A stretch of DNA of 64,000 nucleotides from Microvirga sp052115485 (GTDB lineage: Bacteria > Pseudomonadota > Alphaproteobacteria > Rhizobiales > Beijerinckiaceae), in assembly GCF_052115485.1 (NCBI RefSeq), contig NZ_JBFRGU010000001.1:620001-684000 (forward strand). The letters are read 5' to 3'. A program made the position numbers and the translations under genes. Positions 52,705 through 61,821 of the stretch are shown piece after piece. Position 1 is the first letter of the stretch; each line of letters starts with the position of its first letter. The notes beneath the pieces were generated by a model. The model was not told where the DNA came from and ran no database searches. It saw only the letters and a program-made list of their open reading frames with translations.

Positions 52705-53982
52705 TTACAACCCCGTCGGACGTCCCGCGATCACCGTCAGCAGCTTGCCGTCGCCAATGGTGCGCTCCGCCGCCTGGCGGATTGAATCCTGCGTGACCGC
52801 CGTGACGAGGTTGTTCCGGCGGGCGATATAGTCGATGCCGAGGCCTTCATAAGCGATCTGCACCAGCGTATGCGCGATCTTGGTCGAGGTGTCGAAACCG
52901 AGCGCGTAGGAACCGACGAGGTAGTCCTTCGCCTTTTGCAACTCGTCGTCGGACGGGCCTTCGTCTTTCAATCGCATCATCTCGTCGGTGATCACGTCGA
53001 GACATTCGCCGACGCGCTCGTTCTTCGTCGCCGTATAGCCCCAGGTCATGGCCGCCGCGCGATAACTCACCAACGAGGAGCCGACGCTATAGGCAAGGCC
53101 GCGCTTCTCGCGAACTTCCTGGAACAAACGCGAGGTGAATGCACCGCCGCCGAGAATGTGATTCAGCACATAAGCGGGGATGAAATCCGGATCGCGCCAC
53201 GGGATGCCCGTCGTGCCGAACCGAATGACGGATTGCGGCACGTCGAGATCGACGATGAAACGCGAGCCGCGATTTTGCAGCACGGTCGGCTCGATTACGG
53301 TCAGAGGTTGCGGTTGCGGCAGCGTGCTGAAAACCTTGTCGAGGAGATGCGACAGACGTGTCGCATCGATGGCACCGACAATCGCGATCTTCACCCGGCC
53401 GCGCGCAATAAGGGCGCGGTGCATGATGACGAGATCGTCGCGGGTGATCGCCGAAACGCTCTCGATGGTGCCACCGGTGGGGCGGCTATAAGCGTGTCCG
53501 GCAAAACCTTCTTCGAAGAAGCGACGGGTCGCCATGACGCCGGGATCGTTCTGCTGGTAGCGCAGACCGGCAATGGTCTGTGCGCGAACGCGCTCGATGG
53601 ATTCCTGATCGAAGCGCGGCTCGGCGAGCGCAAGACGCAACAGTTCGAACGCTTCGTCCGCATGCTTCACCAGCGTCTTCAGCGAACCGCCGATGGCGTC
53701 GTTACCCGCGTTGAACGACAGCTCGATGGCACGCGCTGCGAGGCGTTCCTGGAAGGCGTCGGAATCGTACTCGCCCGCGCCTTCATCGAGCAGACGCGAC
53801 AACATCTGCGCGACGCCGGGCTTGTCGACGGGATCATGCGCGGAGCCGCCGTCGAAGGTGAAGGCGACCGCGATCAGCGGCACGACATCGGATTCGACAT
53901 GCCAGGCCTCGACCCCACCGGGGGAGGTCAGCGCCATCACCTTTGTCGGGGACGCGGACATGGTTTCGACGGAAGCGGTCAT
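52705..53982 (-). CDS. M16 family peptidase-like protein without zinc motif
   Basis: A 425-residue M16-fold protein. Where the active family has HxxEH it reads GVAQMLSRLLDEGAG, so the zinc ligands are missing and it cannot be a protease alone. The substrate-binding RLFQEVREKRGLAYSVGSS segment of the second domain is kept. Such inactive subunits pair with an active one, as in mitochondrial processing peptidase alpha/beta; the active partner is the next gene upstream (54099-55427). A diverged repeat-like sequence lies between them. Confidence 0.93.
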   Translation of the reverse strand: MTASVETMSASPTKVMALTSPGGVEAWHVESDVVPLIAVAFTFDGGSAHDPVDKPGVAQMLSRLLDEGAGEYDSDAFQERLAARAIELSFNAGNDAIGGSLKTLVKHADEAFELLRLALAEPRFDQESIERVRAQTIAGLRYQQNDPGVMATRRFFEEGFAGHAYSRPTGGTIESVSAITRDDLVIMHRALIARGRVKIAIVGAIDATRLSHLLDKVFSTLPQPQPLTVIEPTVLQNRGSRFIVDLDVPQSVIRFGTTGIPWRDPDFIPAYVLNHILGGGAFTSRLFQEVREKRGLAYSVGSSLVSYRAAAMTWGYTATKNERVGECLDVITDEMMRLKDEGPSDDELQKAKDYLVGSYALGFDTSTKIAHTLVQIAYEGLGIDYIARRNNLVTAVTQDSIRQAAERTIGDGKLLTVIAGRPTGL

Positions 53983-54001
53983 GGAGATCCCGTTCAGCTA
54001 G

Positions 54002-54037
54002 AGCATTTTCCGCAGCGGTTCTGCATCAGAAAATGCA
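54002..54037. repeat. Diverged palindrome between the M16 genes
   Basis: AGAGCATTTTCCGCAGCGG on the left and ATCAGAAAATGC on the right form a short imperfect palindrome (GCATTTTC / GAAAATGC). It resembles the window's palindrome family in size and location but lacks the ACCGGTTTCC core. Confidence 0.45.
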
Positions 54038-54098
54038 TAAATAAGAACTTCTAGAACGCCTTCCGATTCAACCGAACCGAGAAACGTTCCAGCGTCGA

Positions 54099-55427
54099 TC
54101 ACGACGCCGATTTCAGATACCCGGTGACCGAGCGGCGCAGCAACAGGAAGCGCTCGGCGACGGAGGCGAGATCGTCCTTGAGGACAGCCTCGATCTCGGT
54201 TGGCCAGCGGCGCACGTCCTCGATGGTCTCGCCAATGGCGAGGGCCGAACCGTAGATGCGTGCAAGCGAGGATTGACTATCGGTCGAATAGATTGACTCG
54301 GCAACGAGACGTGTCTTGGCGCGCTCGATGGCATCGAAGTCGAGCGCCTCGGCAACCATCTGCTTCAAGGTCTCGTCGAGAGCCGCCTCGAGCTGTTCGA
54401 GGGAGACGCCCTGAGCCGGAACGGCGTAAACGCTGAAGCGGGTTTCCTCCATAGCGGAGGCCATGTACCAGGCGCCTGCATTCACCGCGAGACCGCGCTC
54501 CAGCACGAGCTTGCGGTAGAGATAAGAGGTCGGCCCACCACCGATCACCTCGGCGAGAAGATCGAGCGAATGACAATCGCGACCATCGGCGGTGCCGGAG
54601 GACGGTACGAGATAGAGGCGTTGCAAAGTCGGCTGTTCGACCTTTGGATCGGCCACCGTGAGGTGGCGTGCGGCAACAGGCTCCGGCTCACGCGGGCGGA
54701 AGCGCACAGGGCGCGCGCCATGCGGCGCAACGCGGCCATAGGTGTTATCCGCCAGGCGGCGTACCTCGTCGGTCGTCACATCACCCGCGACGACCAGGAT
54801 TGCATTTTCAGGCGCATAGAAGCGCTTGTAATAATCGAGGGCATGAGCGCGATCGAGCTTCTCGATCTCATGCATCCAGCCGATGATCGGAATCCCGTAA
54901 GGATGGTGTAGAAAGAGCGAGGCCGCCATGGCTTCGGAAAGCTGCGAGGATGGATCTGTCTCGACACGCATGCGGCGCTCTTCGAGAACCACGTCGCGCT
55001 CAGGCGCGATGACTGCTTCCTCGAGCATGAGGTTCGACATACGGTCCGCCTCGAACTCCATCATGGTTTTGAGGTTTTCGCGGGCGATGCGCTGGAAGTA
55101 GGCGGTGTAATCGAAAGAGGTGAACGCGTTCTCCTGGCCGCCAAGGGACGAGACGACTTTCGAGAACTCGCCCGCCGGGTGTTTCTCGGTGCCCTTGAAC
55201 ATCAGGTGCTCGAGAAAGTGAGCGATTCCGGATTGTCCGAGCGGATCATCCGCCGAGCCGTTTCGATACCACACCATGTGGGTCGCGACCGGCACGCGAT
55301 GATCGGGAATGACCACGACATCGAGACCGTTGTCGAGGGTGAAGGAGGAGACGTCCGGCCCGCCGCCTTCCGTGCGCCCCTTCAAGGGGGCTTCGGTGCG
55401 CAATTCAAGCTTCACGGCTGCATCCAT
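54099..55427 (-). CDS. M16 family zinc peptidase, catalytic subunit
   Basis: An M16 peptidase of 442 residues with intact HFLEHLMFKGTEKHP zinc motif and the distal glutamate in the RDVVLEERRMR region. The second domain carries SYLYRKLVLERGLAVNAG. No convincing signal peptide is seen after the chosen start. Three ATGs stand in a row (55433-55427); the last has the best spacing to AAGG. It forms an active/inactive pair with the downstream gene, and a third M16 protein is encoded at 8333. Confidence 0.94.
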   Translation of the reverse strand: MDAAVKLELRTEAPLKGRTEGGGPDVSSFTLDNGLDVVVIPDHRVPVATHMVWYRNGSADDPLGQSGIAHFLEHLMFKGTEKHPAGEFSKVVSSLGGQENAFTSFDYTAYFQRIARENLKTMMEFEADRMSNLMLEEAVIAPERDVVLEERRMRVETDPSSQLSEAMAASLFLHHPYGIPIIGWMHEIEKLDRAHALDYYKRFYAPENAILVVAGDVTTDEVRRLADNTYGRVAPHGARPVRFRPREPEPVAARHLTVADPKVEQPTLQRLYLVPSSGTADGRDCHSLDLLAEVIGGGPTSYLYRKLVLERGLAVNAGAWYMASAMEETRFSVYAVPAQGVSLEQLEAALDETLKQMVAEALDFDAIERAKTRLVAESIYSTDSQSSLARIYGSALAIGETIEDVRRWPTEIEAVLKDDLASVAERFLLLRRSVTGYLKSAS

Positions 55428-55583
55428 CATCATCAACCTTGGCAAAATCCGGTTTATCCATAGGAATTTCCTACGGCTTAAAGGGTTTTCAACAACACGC
55501 AAGCATAGCAGCGCGCCTTAAAGGTGCGACACGATCTTCCTTGGCGGAGGTCTCGATAAATCGACGCGCGAAAGGCCAGCGCG

Positions 55584-56216
55584 TTAATTCTTGTTCTGCT
55601 GCATGATGAAGCCGAGCGGACTGTCGGGATCGACAACCGGCATCGGATCAACAGATGCCTTCAGCGGTGCGCCGTGGGCGGCCTTCAACAGCGGAGCCGG
55701 CGGATCGCTGAGATAGCGGCGCTCCAACCCGTCGCCGGCGAGCTTCACGTCGTCCTTCTTTTCGAAGGAGCGCAGTTCGTCCGGGCTCATAATGCTCTTG
55801 TCGGATTGACCGCCGACGGGGCCGGTCGGGCCACCATGAACATAGTTGTTCGGATTGCGGTACTTGCGCATTTCCTCGACGGAAAGTCGCTTGCCCTCGC
55901 TGTTCTTATACAGTTCCGAATCCGTCCAAGGTGTCCGGGCGTCGGCGGCGGCTTTTCGGGCGGCCAGCACGTCGGGATCCTTCGGCCAATTGGCATTGGC
56001 CTCGACGCCGTTGGCGGGAACAGGCGGACGCAAGTCCATCTTCGGCGGCAGAACCAGCGGGGCCCGCTCATGGTAATTGATGGGCGGCTTTTCCTTGGGG
56101 ATGATGCCGATGCTGCCAAGAAGGCTCTTCATGGCAACGCCCTCCTCGGCCATCGCGCCGGAGGCCGCAAGGAGCGTGAGAGCGCTCGCGCAAGCAAAGA
56201 GTTTCAAAGCCTTCAT
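55584..56216 (-). CDS. Secreted protein of unknown function
   Basis: A protein of 210 residues with a signal peptide (1 to about 23, ending SGAMAEE). The mature sequence is Pro-, Lys- and Asp-rich and looks mostly unstructured (IPKEKPPINYHERAPLVLPP), with a conserved-looking SPLGFIMQQ end. I do not recognise a domain. The start at 56216 has AGGTGGG upstream. Lying just after lspA and in front of the M16 pair, it may be an envelope protein co-transcribed with lspA. Confidence 0.82.
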   Translation of the reverse strand: MKALKLFACASALTLLAASGAMAEEGVAMKSLLGSIGIIPKEKPPINYHERAPLVLPPKMDLRPPVPANGVEANANWPKDPDVLAARKAAADARTPWTDSELYKNSEGKRLSVEEMRKYRNPNNYVHGGPTGPVGGQSDKSIMSPDELRSFEKKDDVKLAGDGLERRYLSDPPAPLLKAAHGAPLKASVDPMPVVDPDSPLGFIMQQNKN

Positions 56217-56305
56217 GGCACCCACCTGGTTCTCAAAATTCTGTTGGAACGCCTGATAGCCTATTCTGGCGAACATATGGCAGACGGACGCTTTCCTGCG
56301 TCGTA

Positions 56306-56839
56306 CTACCGGGAACGGCGCTTTTCCAACAGAAAAGAGTCATAAAGCAGTCCGACGACGCCTGCAACGATGGCCGCGTCGGCTACATTGAAGACATACC
56401 AGGAATATGATCCTACGTGAAGCTGGATGAAATCGAAGACCGCGCCATAGGCGAGCCTGTCGATGACATTGCCGATCGCGCCGCCCACGATCAGGCCGAG
56501 CGAGACGGCCAGAAGGCGACCCGTCGCCTTACGGATCCAGAACGAAAGTCCGATGGCCGCAATGATCGAGACGACGATCAGGATCCAACGCCCAAGGTCC
56601 GAACTCTGCTGAAACAGGCCGTAGGAAATGCCTCGGTTCCAGACGACGATCAGATTGAGGAAGGGGCCCAGAACGAGGGGCTCCTTCACCGGAAGATCGA
56701 AGACGAAGAGCGTGTAGACCTTCGTGACCTGATCGAGAATCAGGGTCAAAAGCGCGGCCGCGAACCCGAGATGGGCTGCGGTAATCCGTCCCGCGGAGAC
56801 CGGAGAGCGCTTTTGTTTCAGAGCAGGCGCCTCGCTCAT
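56306..56839 (-). CDS. lspA: Lipoprotein signal peptidase
   Basis: This inner-membrane aspartyl protease removes signal peptides from prolipoproteins. It has 177 residues with four hydrophobic helices. The two catalytic aspartates lie in GGAIGNVIDRLAYGAVFDFI and FNVADAAI. The start is placed at 56839, where ATGA overlaps the ileS stop, in line with the common ileS-lspA pair; the in-frame sequence upstream is inside ileS. Confidence 0.95.
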   Translation of the reverse strand: MSEAPALKQKRSPVSAGRITAAHLGFAAALLTLILDQVTKVYTLFVFDLPVKEPLVLGPFLNLIVVWNRGISYGLFQQSSDLGRWILIVVSIIAAIGLSFWIRKATGRLLAVSLGLIVGGAIGNVIDRLAYGAVFDFIQLHVGSYSWYVFNVADAAIVAGVVGLLYDSFLLEKRRSR

Positions 56840-59781
56840 GCCGCAGCCCTCGCGTGGTCCCATTCGCGTAAGGCCGCGGCGTCACGCGGGGTCACGTCCG
56901 GATAATCCGGGTCCACGCCTACATCCGTCGAGACCTTCCACGAACGGGCGCACTTCCTGCCCTCGGCCAGACCCGGCACAACGGCGACGCCCTTCACCTC
57001 GTCCAGGCGGAAAGCGTCGGCGGGGCCTTCGCTTTCCACGACCCGAATGCCGGAGGTGATGCAGATCTCAGCGAGATCGAGCCCCTGCACAGCCTGCAAC
57101 AGATCCGCATCGGCGATGGAGACAATCGGCGCGGCCTCGAGGCTCGCGCCGATGCGCTTTTGCGCGCGCTCGATTTCGAGGGCGCCTGTCACCACGCGGC
57201 GCACGCGGCGGATCTTCGACCAGCGATCCGCAAGCGCATCGTTCCGCCATGCGGCGGGTACCTCCGGGAAGGTTTCGAGGTGTACGGACTCGGCGTTCGG
57301 ATAACGCGCGAGCCAGGCCTCCTCCGCCGTGAAGGCGAGGATCGGTGCGATCCAGGTCACCACGCAGCGGAAGGTCTGGTCGATGACGGTGAGCGCACTC
57401 TTGCGGACCTTGCTCGACAATGGATCACAATACAGCGCGTCCTTGCGCACGTCGAAATAGAACGCCGACAGATCGGTGGTCATGAACGAGTTGAGCAGCG
57501 CGATCACCCGCTTGTAATCGTACGTGCTGTAAGCCTCACGAATCTCGCCATCGAGTTCGGTGAGGCGATGCAGCACGAAACGCTCCAGCTCCGGCATCTG
57601 CGCCATCGCCACTTTATCGCTCTCGTGGAAGTGGTGCAGAGAGCCCAGCATCCAGCGGATCGTGTTGCGGAGCTTGCGATAGGTCTCGGCCGTCGTCTTG
57701 ATGATCTCCGGCCCGATGCGCTGATCGTCCCAGTAATCGACGGAAGCCGTCCAGAGACGAAGGATATCGGCGCCGGATTCGCGGATGATGTCCTGCGGGG
57801 CAATCGTATTGCCCAACGACTTCGACATCTTGCGGCCGTTCTCATCGAGCGTGAAGCCGTGCGTGACCACGATGTCGTAAGGCGCGCGCCCACGCGTGCC
57901 GCAGCTTTCGAGCAGCGAGGAATGGAACCAGCCGCGATGCTGGTCCGAACCTTCGAGATACATGACCTGATCCGGCCCGCCATCGACCTTGCGCTTTACA
58001 TGCAGGTCGGGGCGCTTCTCCAATGCGAAGGCGTGAGTACAGCCTGAATCGAACCACACGTCGAGAATGTCGCCGACCTTCTCGAAATCGTTCGCGTCGT
58101 AGCCCCCGGCTGTCAGGAATCGCGAACCATCATCGACATACCACGCATCCGCGCCTTCCTTCTCGAAAGCGTCAGCGATGGCGGCATTGACCTTCTCGTC
58201 CTTGAGAATTTCGTTCGTGCCCTTCTTGACGAAGACCGTGATCGGCACGCCCCAGGCGCGCTGACGGGAGACGACCCAATCGGGACGGTTTTCGATCATG
58301 CCGTTGATGCGGTTCTCGCCGGAGACCGGCACCCATTGCACGGTCTCGATGCCATGCAGCGCGCGCTGGCGGAGCGTATCGCCCTCGCCGTTCAGCGGCT
58401 TGTCCATGGCGATGAACCATTGCGGGGTGTTGCGGAAGATCAGCGGACCTTTCGAGCGCCAGGAATGCGGATACTGGTGCTTGAGGCGCCCACGCGCGAT
58501 GAGCGCGCCGACTTCGACAAGCTTCTTGATCACCGCCTCGTTCGCGCCCGCATCCTTTCCCTTGTCGTCATAGATGCGCTCGCCCGCAAAAAGCGGGATA
58601 TTCGGGAAATAGGACGAATCCGGCGACACCGTGTGCGGCACTTCCTTCGTGCCGCAAGCCTCGAACACCGCGCGGTGTTTCAGGTATGTGACGTAGTCGT
58701 CAGCGCCGTGGCCGGGAGCCGTGTGCACGAAGCCCGTGCCGGCATCGTCGGTCACGTAATCGGCCGGCAGCATGGGGACGTCGAAATCCCAATAGCCGTT
58801 GCCGCCCTCAATGCCACGGAACGGATGCGCGCAGCGTTCGATCATCACCGGCAGCACATCCTTGATGCGCTCGTAACCCGTCACGCGTGCGGCGGAGAAC
58901 ACATCGGCGGCGAGCTTGTCGGCGAGGATAAGGCGATCGCCCACCTTCGCCCAATTGTCGGCGGCAGCTTCAGTGACCTTGTAGAGGCCGTACCCGATAT
59001 CCGCGCCATAGGCGACGGCGCGGTTCGCAGGGATCGTCCAGGGAGTCGTGGTCCAGATCACCACCGACGCGCCGTCGAGATCGCCGTCGAGAGTCTTCAC
59101 GACGGGGAATTTCACCCAGATCGTGGTGGAAGTCTTCTCGTGATACTCCACCTCGGCTTCGGCGAGCGCCGTCTTCTCGACGGAGGACCACATAACCGGC
59201 TTCGAACCGCGATAGAGCTGATCGCTGGTGGCGAAGCTGATGATCTCGCGGGCGATCTGCGCTTCCGCATCAAAGGCCATGGTGGTGTAAGGGTTCGCCC
59301 AATCGCCCTCGACGCCGAGACGCTTGAACTCCTCGCGCTGCACGTTGATCCACTTCTCGGCGAAGGCGCGGCATTCACGGCGGAACTCGACGACAGGCAC
59401 GTCGTCCTTGTTCTTGCCCTTGGCGCGATATTCCTCCTCGATCTTCCATTCGATCGGCAGGCCGTGGCAATCCCAGCCCGGGACGTAGTTGGAATCGAAG
59501 CCGAGCATGCCTTGCGAGCGCACGACCATGTCCTTCAACAGCTTGTTGAGAGCGTGGCCGATATGGATGTTGCCGTTGGCGTAGGGAGGGCCGTCGTGAA
59601 GCACGAAGCGGTTGCGGCCCTTCTGAACCTGACGCAAGCGCTCATAGAGCTTGATCTCGTTCCAGCGTTGCAGGAGCAGCGGCTCCCGCGCAGGCAGCCC
59701 GGCCCGCATGGGAAATTCCGTCTGCGGCAGGAAAAGCGTCTCGGAATAGTCGCGCGCGGCGGCTTCGGTCTTATCGGTCAT
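56836..59781 (-). CDS. ileS: Isoleucyl-tRNA synthetase
   Basis: Class I aminoacyl-tRNA synthetase of 981 residues that charges tRNA-Ile. The HIGH motif appears as GNIHIGHALNK, KMSKS as GRKMSKSLGN, and the editing domain carries VIWTTTPWTIPANRAV. The C-terminal region after the anticodon-binding domain has no cysteine-rich zinc module. It leads the ileS-lspA pair. A GC-rich hairpin lies in its leader (59857-59887). Confidence 0.96.
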   Translation of the reverse strand: MTDKTEAAARDYSETLFLPQTEFPMRAGLPAREPLLLQRWNEIKLYERLRQVQKGRNRFVLHDGPPYANGNIHIGHALNKLLKDMVVRSQGMLGFDSNYVPGWDCHGLPIEWKIEEEYRAKGKNKDDVPVVEFRRECRAFAEKWINVQREEFKRLGVEGDWANPYTTMAFDAEAQIAREIISFATSDQLYRGSKPVMWSSVEKTALAEAEVEYHEKTSTTIWVKFPVVKTLDGDLDGASVVIWTTTPWTIPANRAVAYGADIGYGLYKVTEAAADNWAKVGDRLILADKLAADVFSAARVTGYERIKDVLPVMIERCAHPFRGIEGGNGYWDFDVPMLPADYVTDDAGTGFVHTAPGHGADDYVTYLKHRAVFEACGTKEVPHTVSPDSSYFPNIPLFAGERIYDDKGKDAGANEAVIKKLVEVGALIARGRLKHQYPHSWRSKGPLIFRNTPQWFIAMDKPLNGEGDTLRQRALHGIETVQWVPVSGENRINGMIENRPDWVVSRQRAWGVPITVFVKKGTNEILKDEKVNAAIADAFEKEGADAWYVDDGSRFLTAGGYDANDFEKVGDILDVWFDSGCTHAFALEKRPDLHVKRKVDGGPDQVMYLEGSDQHRGWFHSSLLESCGTRGRAPYDIVVTHGFTLDENGRKMSKSLGNTIAPQDIIRESGADILRLWTASVDYWDDQRIGPEIIKTTAETYRKLRNTIRWMLGSLHHFHESDKVAMAQMPELERFVLHRLTELDGEIREAYSTYDYKRVIALLNSFMTTDLSAFYFDVRKDALYCDPLSSKVRKSALTVIDQTFRCVVTWIAPILAFTAEEAWLARYPNAESVHLETFPEVPAAWRNDALADRWSKIRRVRRVVTGALEIERAQKRIGASLEAAPIVSIADADLLQAVQGLDLAEICITSGIRVVESEGPADAFRLDEVKGVAVVPGLAEGRKCARSWKVSTDVGVDPDYPDVTPRDAAALREWDHARAAA

Positions 59782-59856
59782 GACAATCGTTCATTCTTGG
59801 ATGGCCCGCATTATGCGCGGCGCATCAGGCATAGGTTAAGGGCGATGCGGCTTGAT

Positions 59857-59887
59857 CCCGGACCTTCGCCTTTAAGCGAGGGCCGGG
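59857..59887 (-). promoter_or_regulatory. GC-rich hairpin in the ileS leader region
   Basis: CCCGGACCTTCGC and GCGAGGGCCGGG form a 13-bp stem with one mismatch and a 6-base loop (CTTTAA), about 75 bases before the ileS start on the minus strand. No T-tract follows. It might be a leader element for ileS or simply a structured spacer; the rest of the 59782-60071 gap shows nothing else. Confidence 0.35.
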
Positions 59888-60071
59888 CCGATAATTCGCG
59901 AAATGGAAGCGCCGAACGCGCGCGATGCCTGAAAATCCACGAGCATGGCGAGCCTTTTAGCAGTGTCAGGGGAGAGAATAAAGCGCCGCCGAGGCAAGAA
60001 ACCCCTTGAAAAAGACCCAATGCAAACCAACGATTCAGAGTTAAGTTGCGGATCATCGTAAAGAGAGCCCC

Positions 60072-60575
60072 ATGACCTCCTCCACCTCCTTCACGGGACA
60101 ACGTTCCCAAGCCGGGTTCGATTTGACGCCGCCCACACGCGATCAATACCAGCATCTTGTTGCCGATCTCGATGAGGAGGAGCGCCGGGTTTTGCTCGAT
60201 CACGGCACGGAACGGCCCTTCTGTGGCGTTTTCAACGCTGCCAAGGAAGTCGGCACCTATGTCTGTCGCCTATGCGGGCTGCCCTTTTTCCGCTCCGGGG
60301 CCAAGTTCGAGTCGGGCACCGGCTGGCCGAGCTTCTTCGATCCCATCGACCGCGCCCACATCGCCTTCGTGCGCGATGCGAGCTACGGCATGGTCCGCAC
60401 GGAAATCCGCTGCGCCCGCTGCGAGGGCCATCTGGGACACGTCTTCGATGACGGCCCGCCGCCCACGGGGGAGCGCTATTGCATGAACTCCGTCTCCATG
60501 CGGTTCGTCGCCGACGGAGATCCTCTCCCCGACCTTCTGGATCGCGGTGCGCCCGAAGGAAAGCCTGCTGCCTAG
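60072..60575 (+). CDS. msrB: Peptide-methionine (R)-S-oxide reductase
   Basis: Repairs R-methionine sulfoxide in proteins. The 167-residue product has the two zinc CxxC pairs (CRLC and CARC), the substrate segment SGTGWPSFF and the catalytic cysteine in RYCMNSVSMRF. No signal peptide, so cytoplasmic. The start is ATG 60072. It is followed after 19 bases by the DUF3095 gene. Confidence 0.95.
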   Translation: MTSSTSFTGQRSQAGFDLTPPTRDQYQHLVADLDEEERRVLLDHGTERPFCGVFNAAKEVGTYVCRLCGLPFFRSGAKFESGTGWPSFFDPIDRAHIAFVRDASYGMVRTEIRCARCEGHLGHVFDDGPPPTGERYCMNSVSMRFVADGDPLPDLLDRGAPEGKPAA

Positions 60576-60594
60576 AACCTCAGGGGGTGGGATC

Positions 60595-61758
60595 GTGAGC
60601 ATGGCGATCGCCACGACAGTCAGGACCGGAAGCGCAAATTTCTATGGTGCGCTTCCGATTTTCGACCGTTTCGCGCGTTTGACGGACCCCAGCATCTACA
60701 TGCCCCTTCCCGATGATTGGGTGATCGGGCTTTCGGATATCGTGCGCTCCACCCAGGCCATCGCGGCGGGGCGCTACAAGATGGTCAATACCGCTGCGGC
60801 CGCCGTGATCGTGGCAATGGCCAATGCCTTGAAAGATAACGACTTCCCCTTCGTCTTCGGCGGTGACGGGGCGAGCTTCGCCCTGCCGCCCGAGCAAGGC
60901 GGGCTCGCGCGCGAGATCCTGTCCAAGGTCGCGGCCTGGGTGCGGGACGACTTTGACCTGGACCTGCGGGTCGCCCTCGTCAGCGTCGCGGAACTGCGGT
61001 CCCAGGGCGTCGATATCCGAGTCGCGCGCTTCGGCGCATCCCCGGATGTCTCCTACGCCATGTTCACCGGCGGCGGTCTTGCTTTCGCCGAGCAGCAAAT
61101 GAAGGCTGGCGCCTTTGCCGTCCCGCCCGGCCCGCAGGGCGCGCGCCCTGACCTGACGGGCCTGTCCTGTCGCTTCGACCAGATCAAGGCGGAACGTGGC
61201 GTCATTCTTTCCATCATCGTCGTTCCGGCAACCGACGATATGGCGGCGTTCGAAAAGACAATCGAGGGCGTCTTGGGGATGGTCGAGAATGGATCCGAAG
61301 CGGCGCGGCCCAGCCCGTCCAGGCTTCCGGCTCTTCGCTGGCCGCCGGTCGGATTCGAGCTGGAGGCCAAGGCCCTGGGCGCTTCGTCTTTCCCGCGAAG
61401 AACGTTGCTGCTTTTGCGGATTTTGGCCTCTTCCGCCATTTTCAAACTCGGGATGCGCGTCGGCAAATTCGATCCGGCCCGCTACCGCCGCCAGCTCGTC
61501 GACAACACCGATTTCCGCAAATTCGACGACGGCCTGCGCATGACGCTGGATTGCACGCCCCAACTCGCCGACAGGCTGGAAGGCTTTCTCACGACAGCGG
61601 AACGGCAGGGCATTGTGCGCTTCGGATTGCACCGGCAGGATGCCGCCCTGATGACCTGCTTCGTACCCTCGGCGACCCGCAGCGATCACATCCATTTCGT
61701 GGACGGCGCGATGGGCGGTTACGCATCTGCGGCGCAGGCTCTCAAGGCAAAGTTCTAG
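60595..61758 (+). CDS. DUF3095 family protein, nucleotidyl-cyclase-like
   Basis: A 387-residue cytoplasmic protein of the DUF3095 family. The N-terminal half has the two metal motifs expected in class III nucleotidyl cyclases: LSDIVRSTQAIAAGRYK (DI..ST) and FVFGGDGASFALP (GDG). The C-terminal half (about 200-387) has no domain that I recognise. GTG 60595 is chosen because GGGGGTGG lies 5-7 bases upstream; ATG 60601 is an alternative. No function is established for the family as far as I know; cyclase activity is an inference. Confidence 0.85.
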   Translation: MSMAIATTVRTGSANFYGALPIFDRFARLTDPSIYMPLPDDWVIGLSDIVRSTQAIAAGRYKMVNTAAAAVIVAMANALKDNDFPFVFGGDGASFALPPEQGGLAREILSKVAAWVRDDFDLDLRVALVSVAELRSQGVDIRVARFGASPDVSYAMFTGGGLAFAEQQMKAGAFAVPPGPQGARPDLTGLSCRFDQIKAERGVILSIIVVPATDDMAAFEKTIEGVLGMVENGSEAARPSPSRLPALRWPPVGFELEAKALGASSFPRRTLLLLRILASSAIFKLGMRVGKFDPARYRRQLVDNTDFRKFDDGLRMTLDCTPQLADRLEGFLTTAERQGIVRFGLHRQDAALMTCFVPSATRSDHIHFVDGAMGGYASAAQALKAKF

Positions 61759-61771
61759 ATTTTTTGATTCA

Positions 61772-61821
61772 GCATGATCCGGGCGAACAACCGGTTTCCA
61801 CTTGTTCTGATCATGCTCTAG
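61772..61821. repeat. Palindromic repeat, module 1
   Basis: GCATGATCCGGGCGAACAACC, then GGTTTCCACTTGTTC and TGATCATGCTCTAG. It lies between the converging DUF3095 and ribF genes; the terminal CTAG holds the ribF stop codon (61820-61818 on the minus strand). Confidence 0.92.

Noticed and set aside
58336..60009. 557-codon open frame on the plus strand
   Set aside because: Antisense to ileS and without any family signature.
60110..60125. GGTTCGATTT resembling a tRNA T-loop
   Set aside because: It lies in the msrB coding sequence, and no acceptor or anticodon stem can be formed around it. The same holds for GGTTCAATCC near 4888 in the SURF1 gene.
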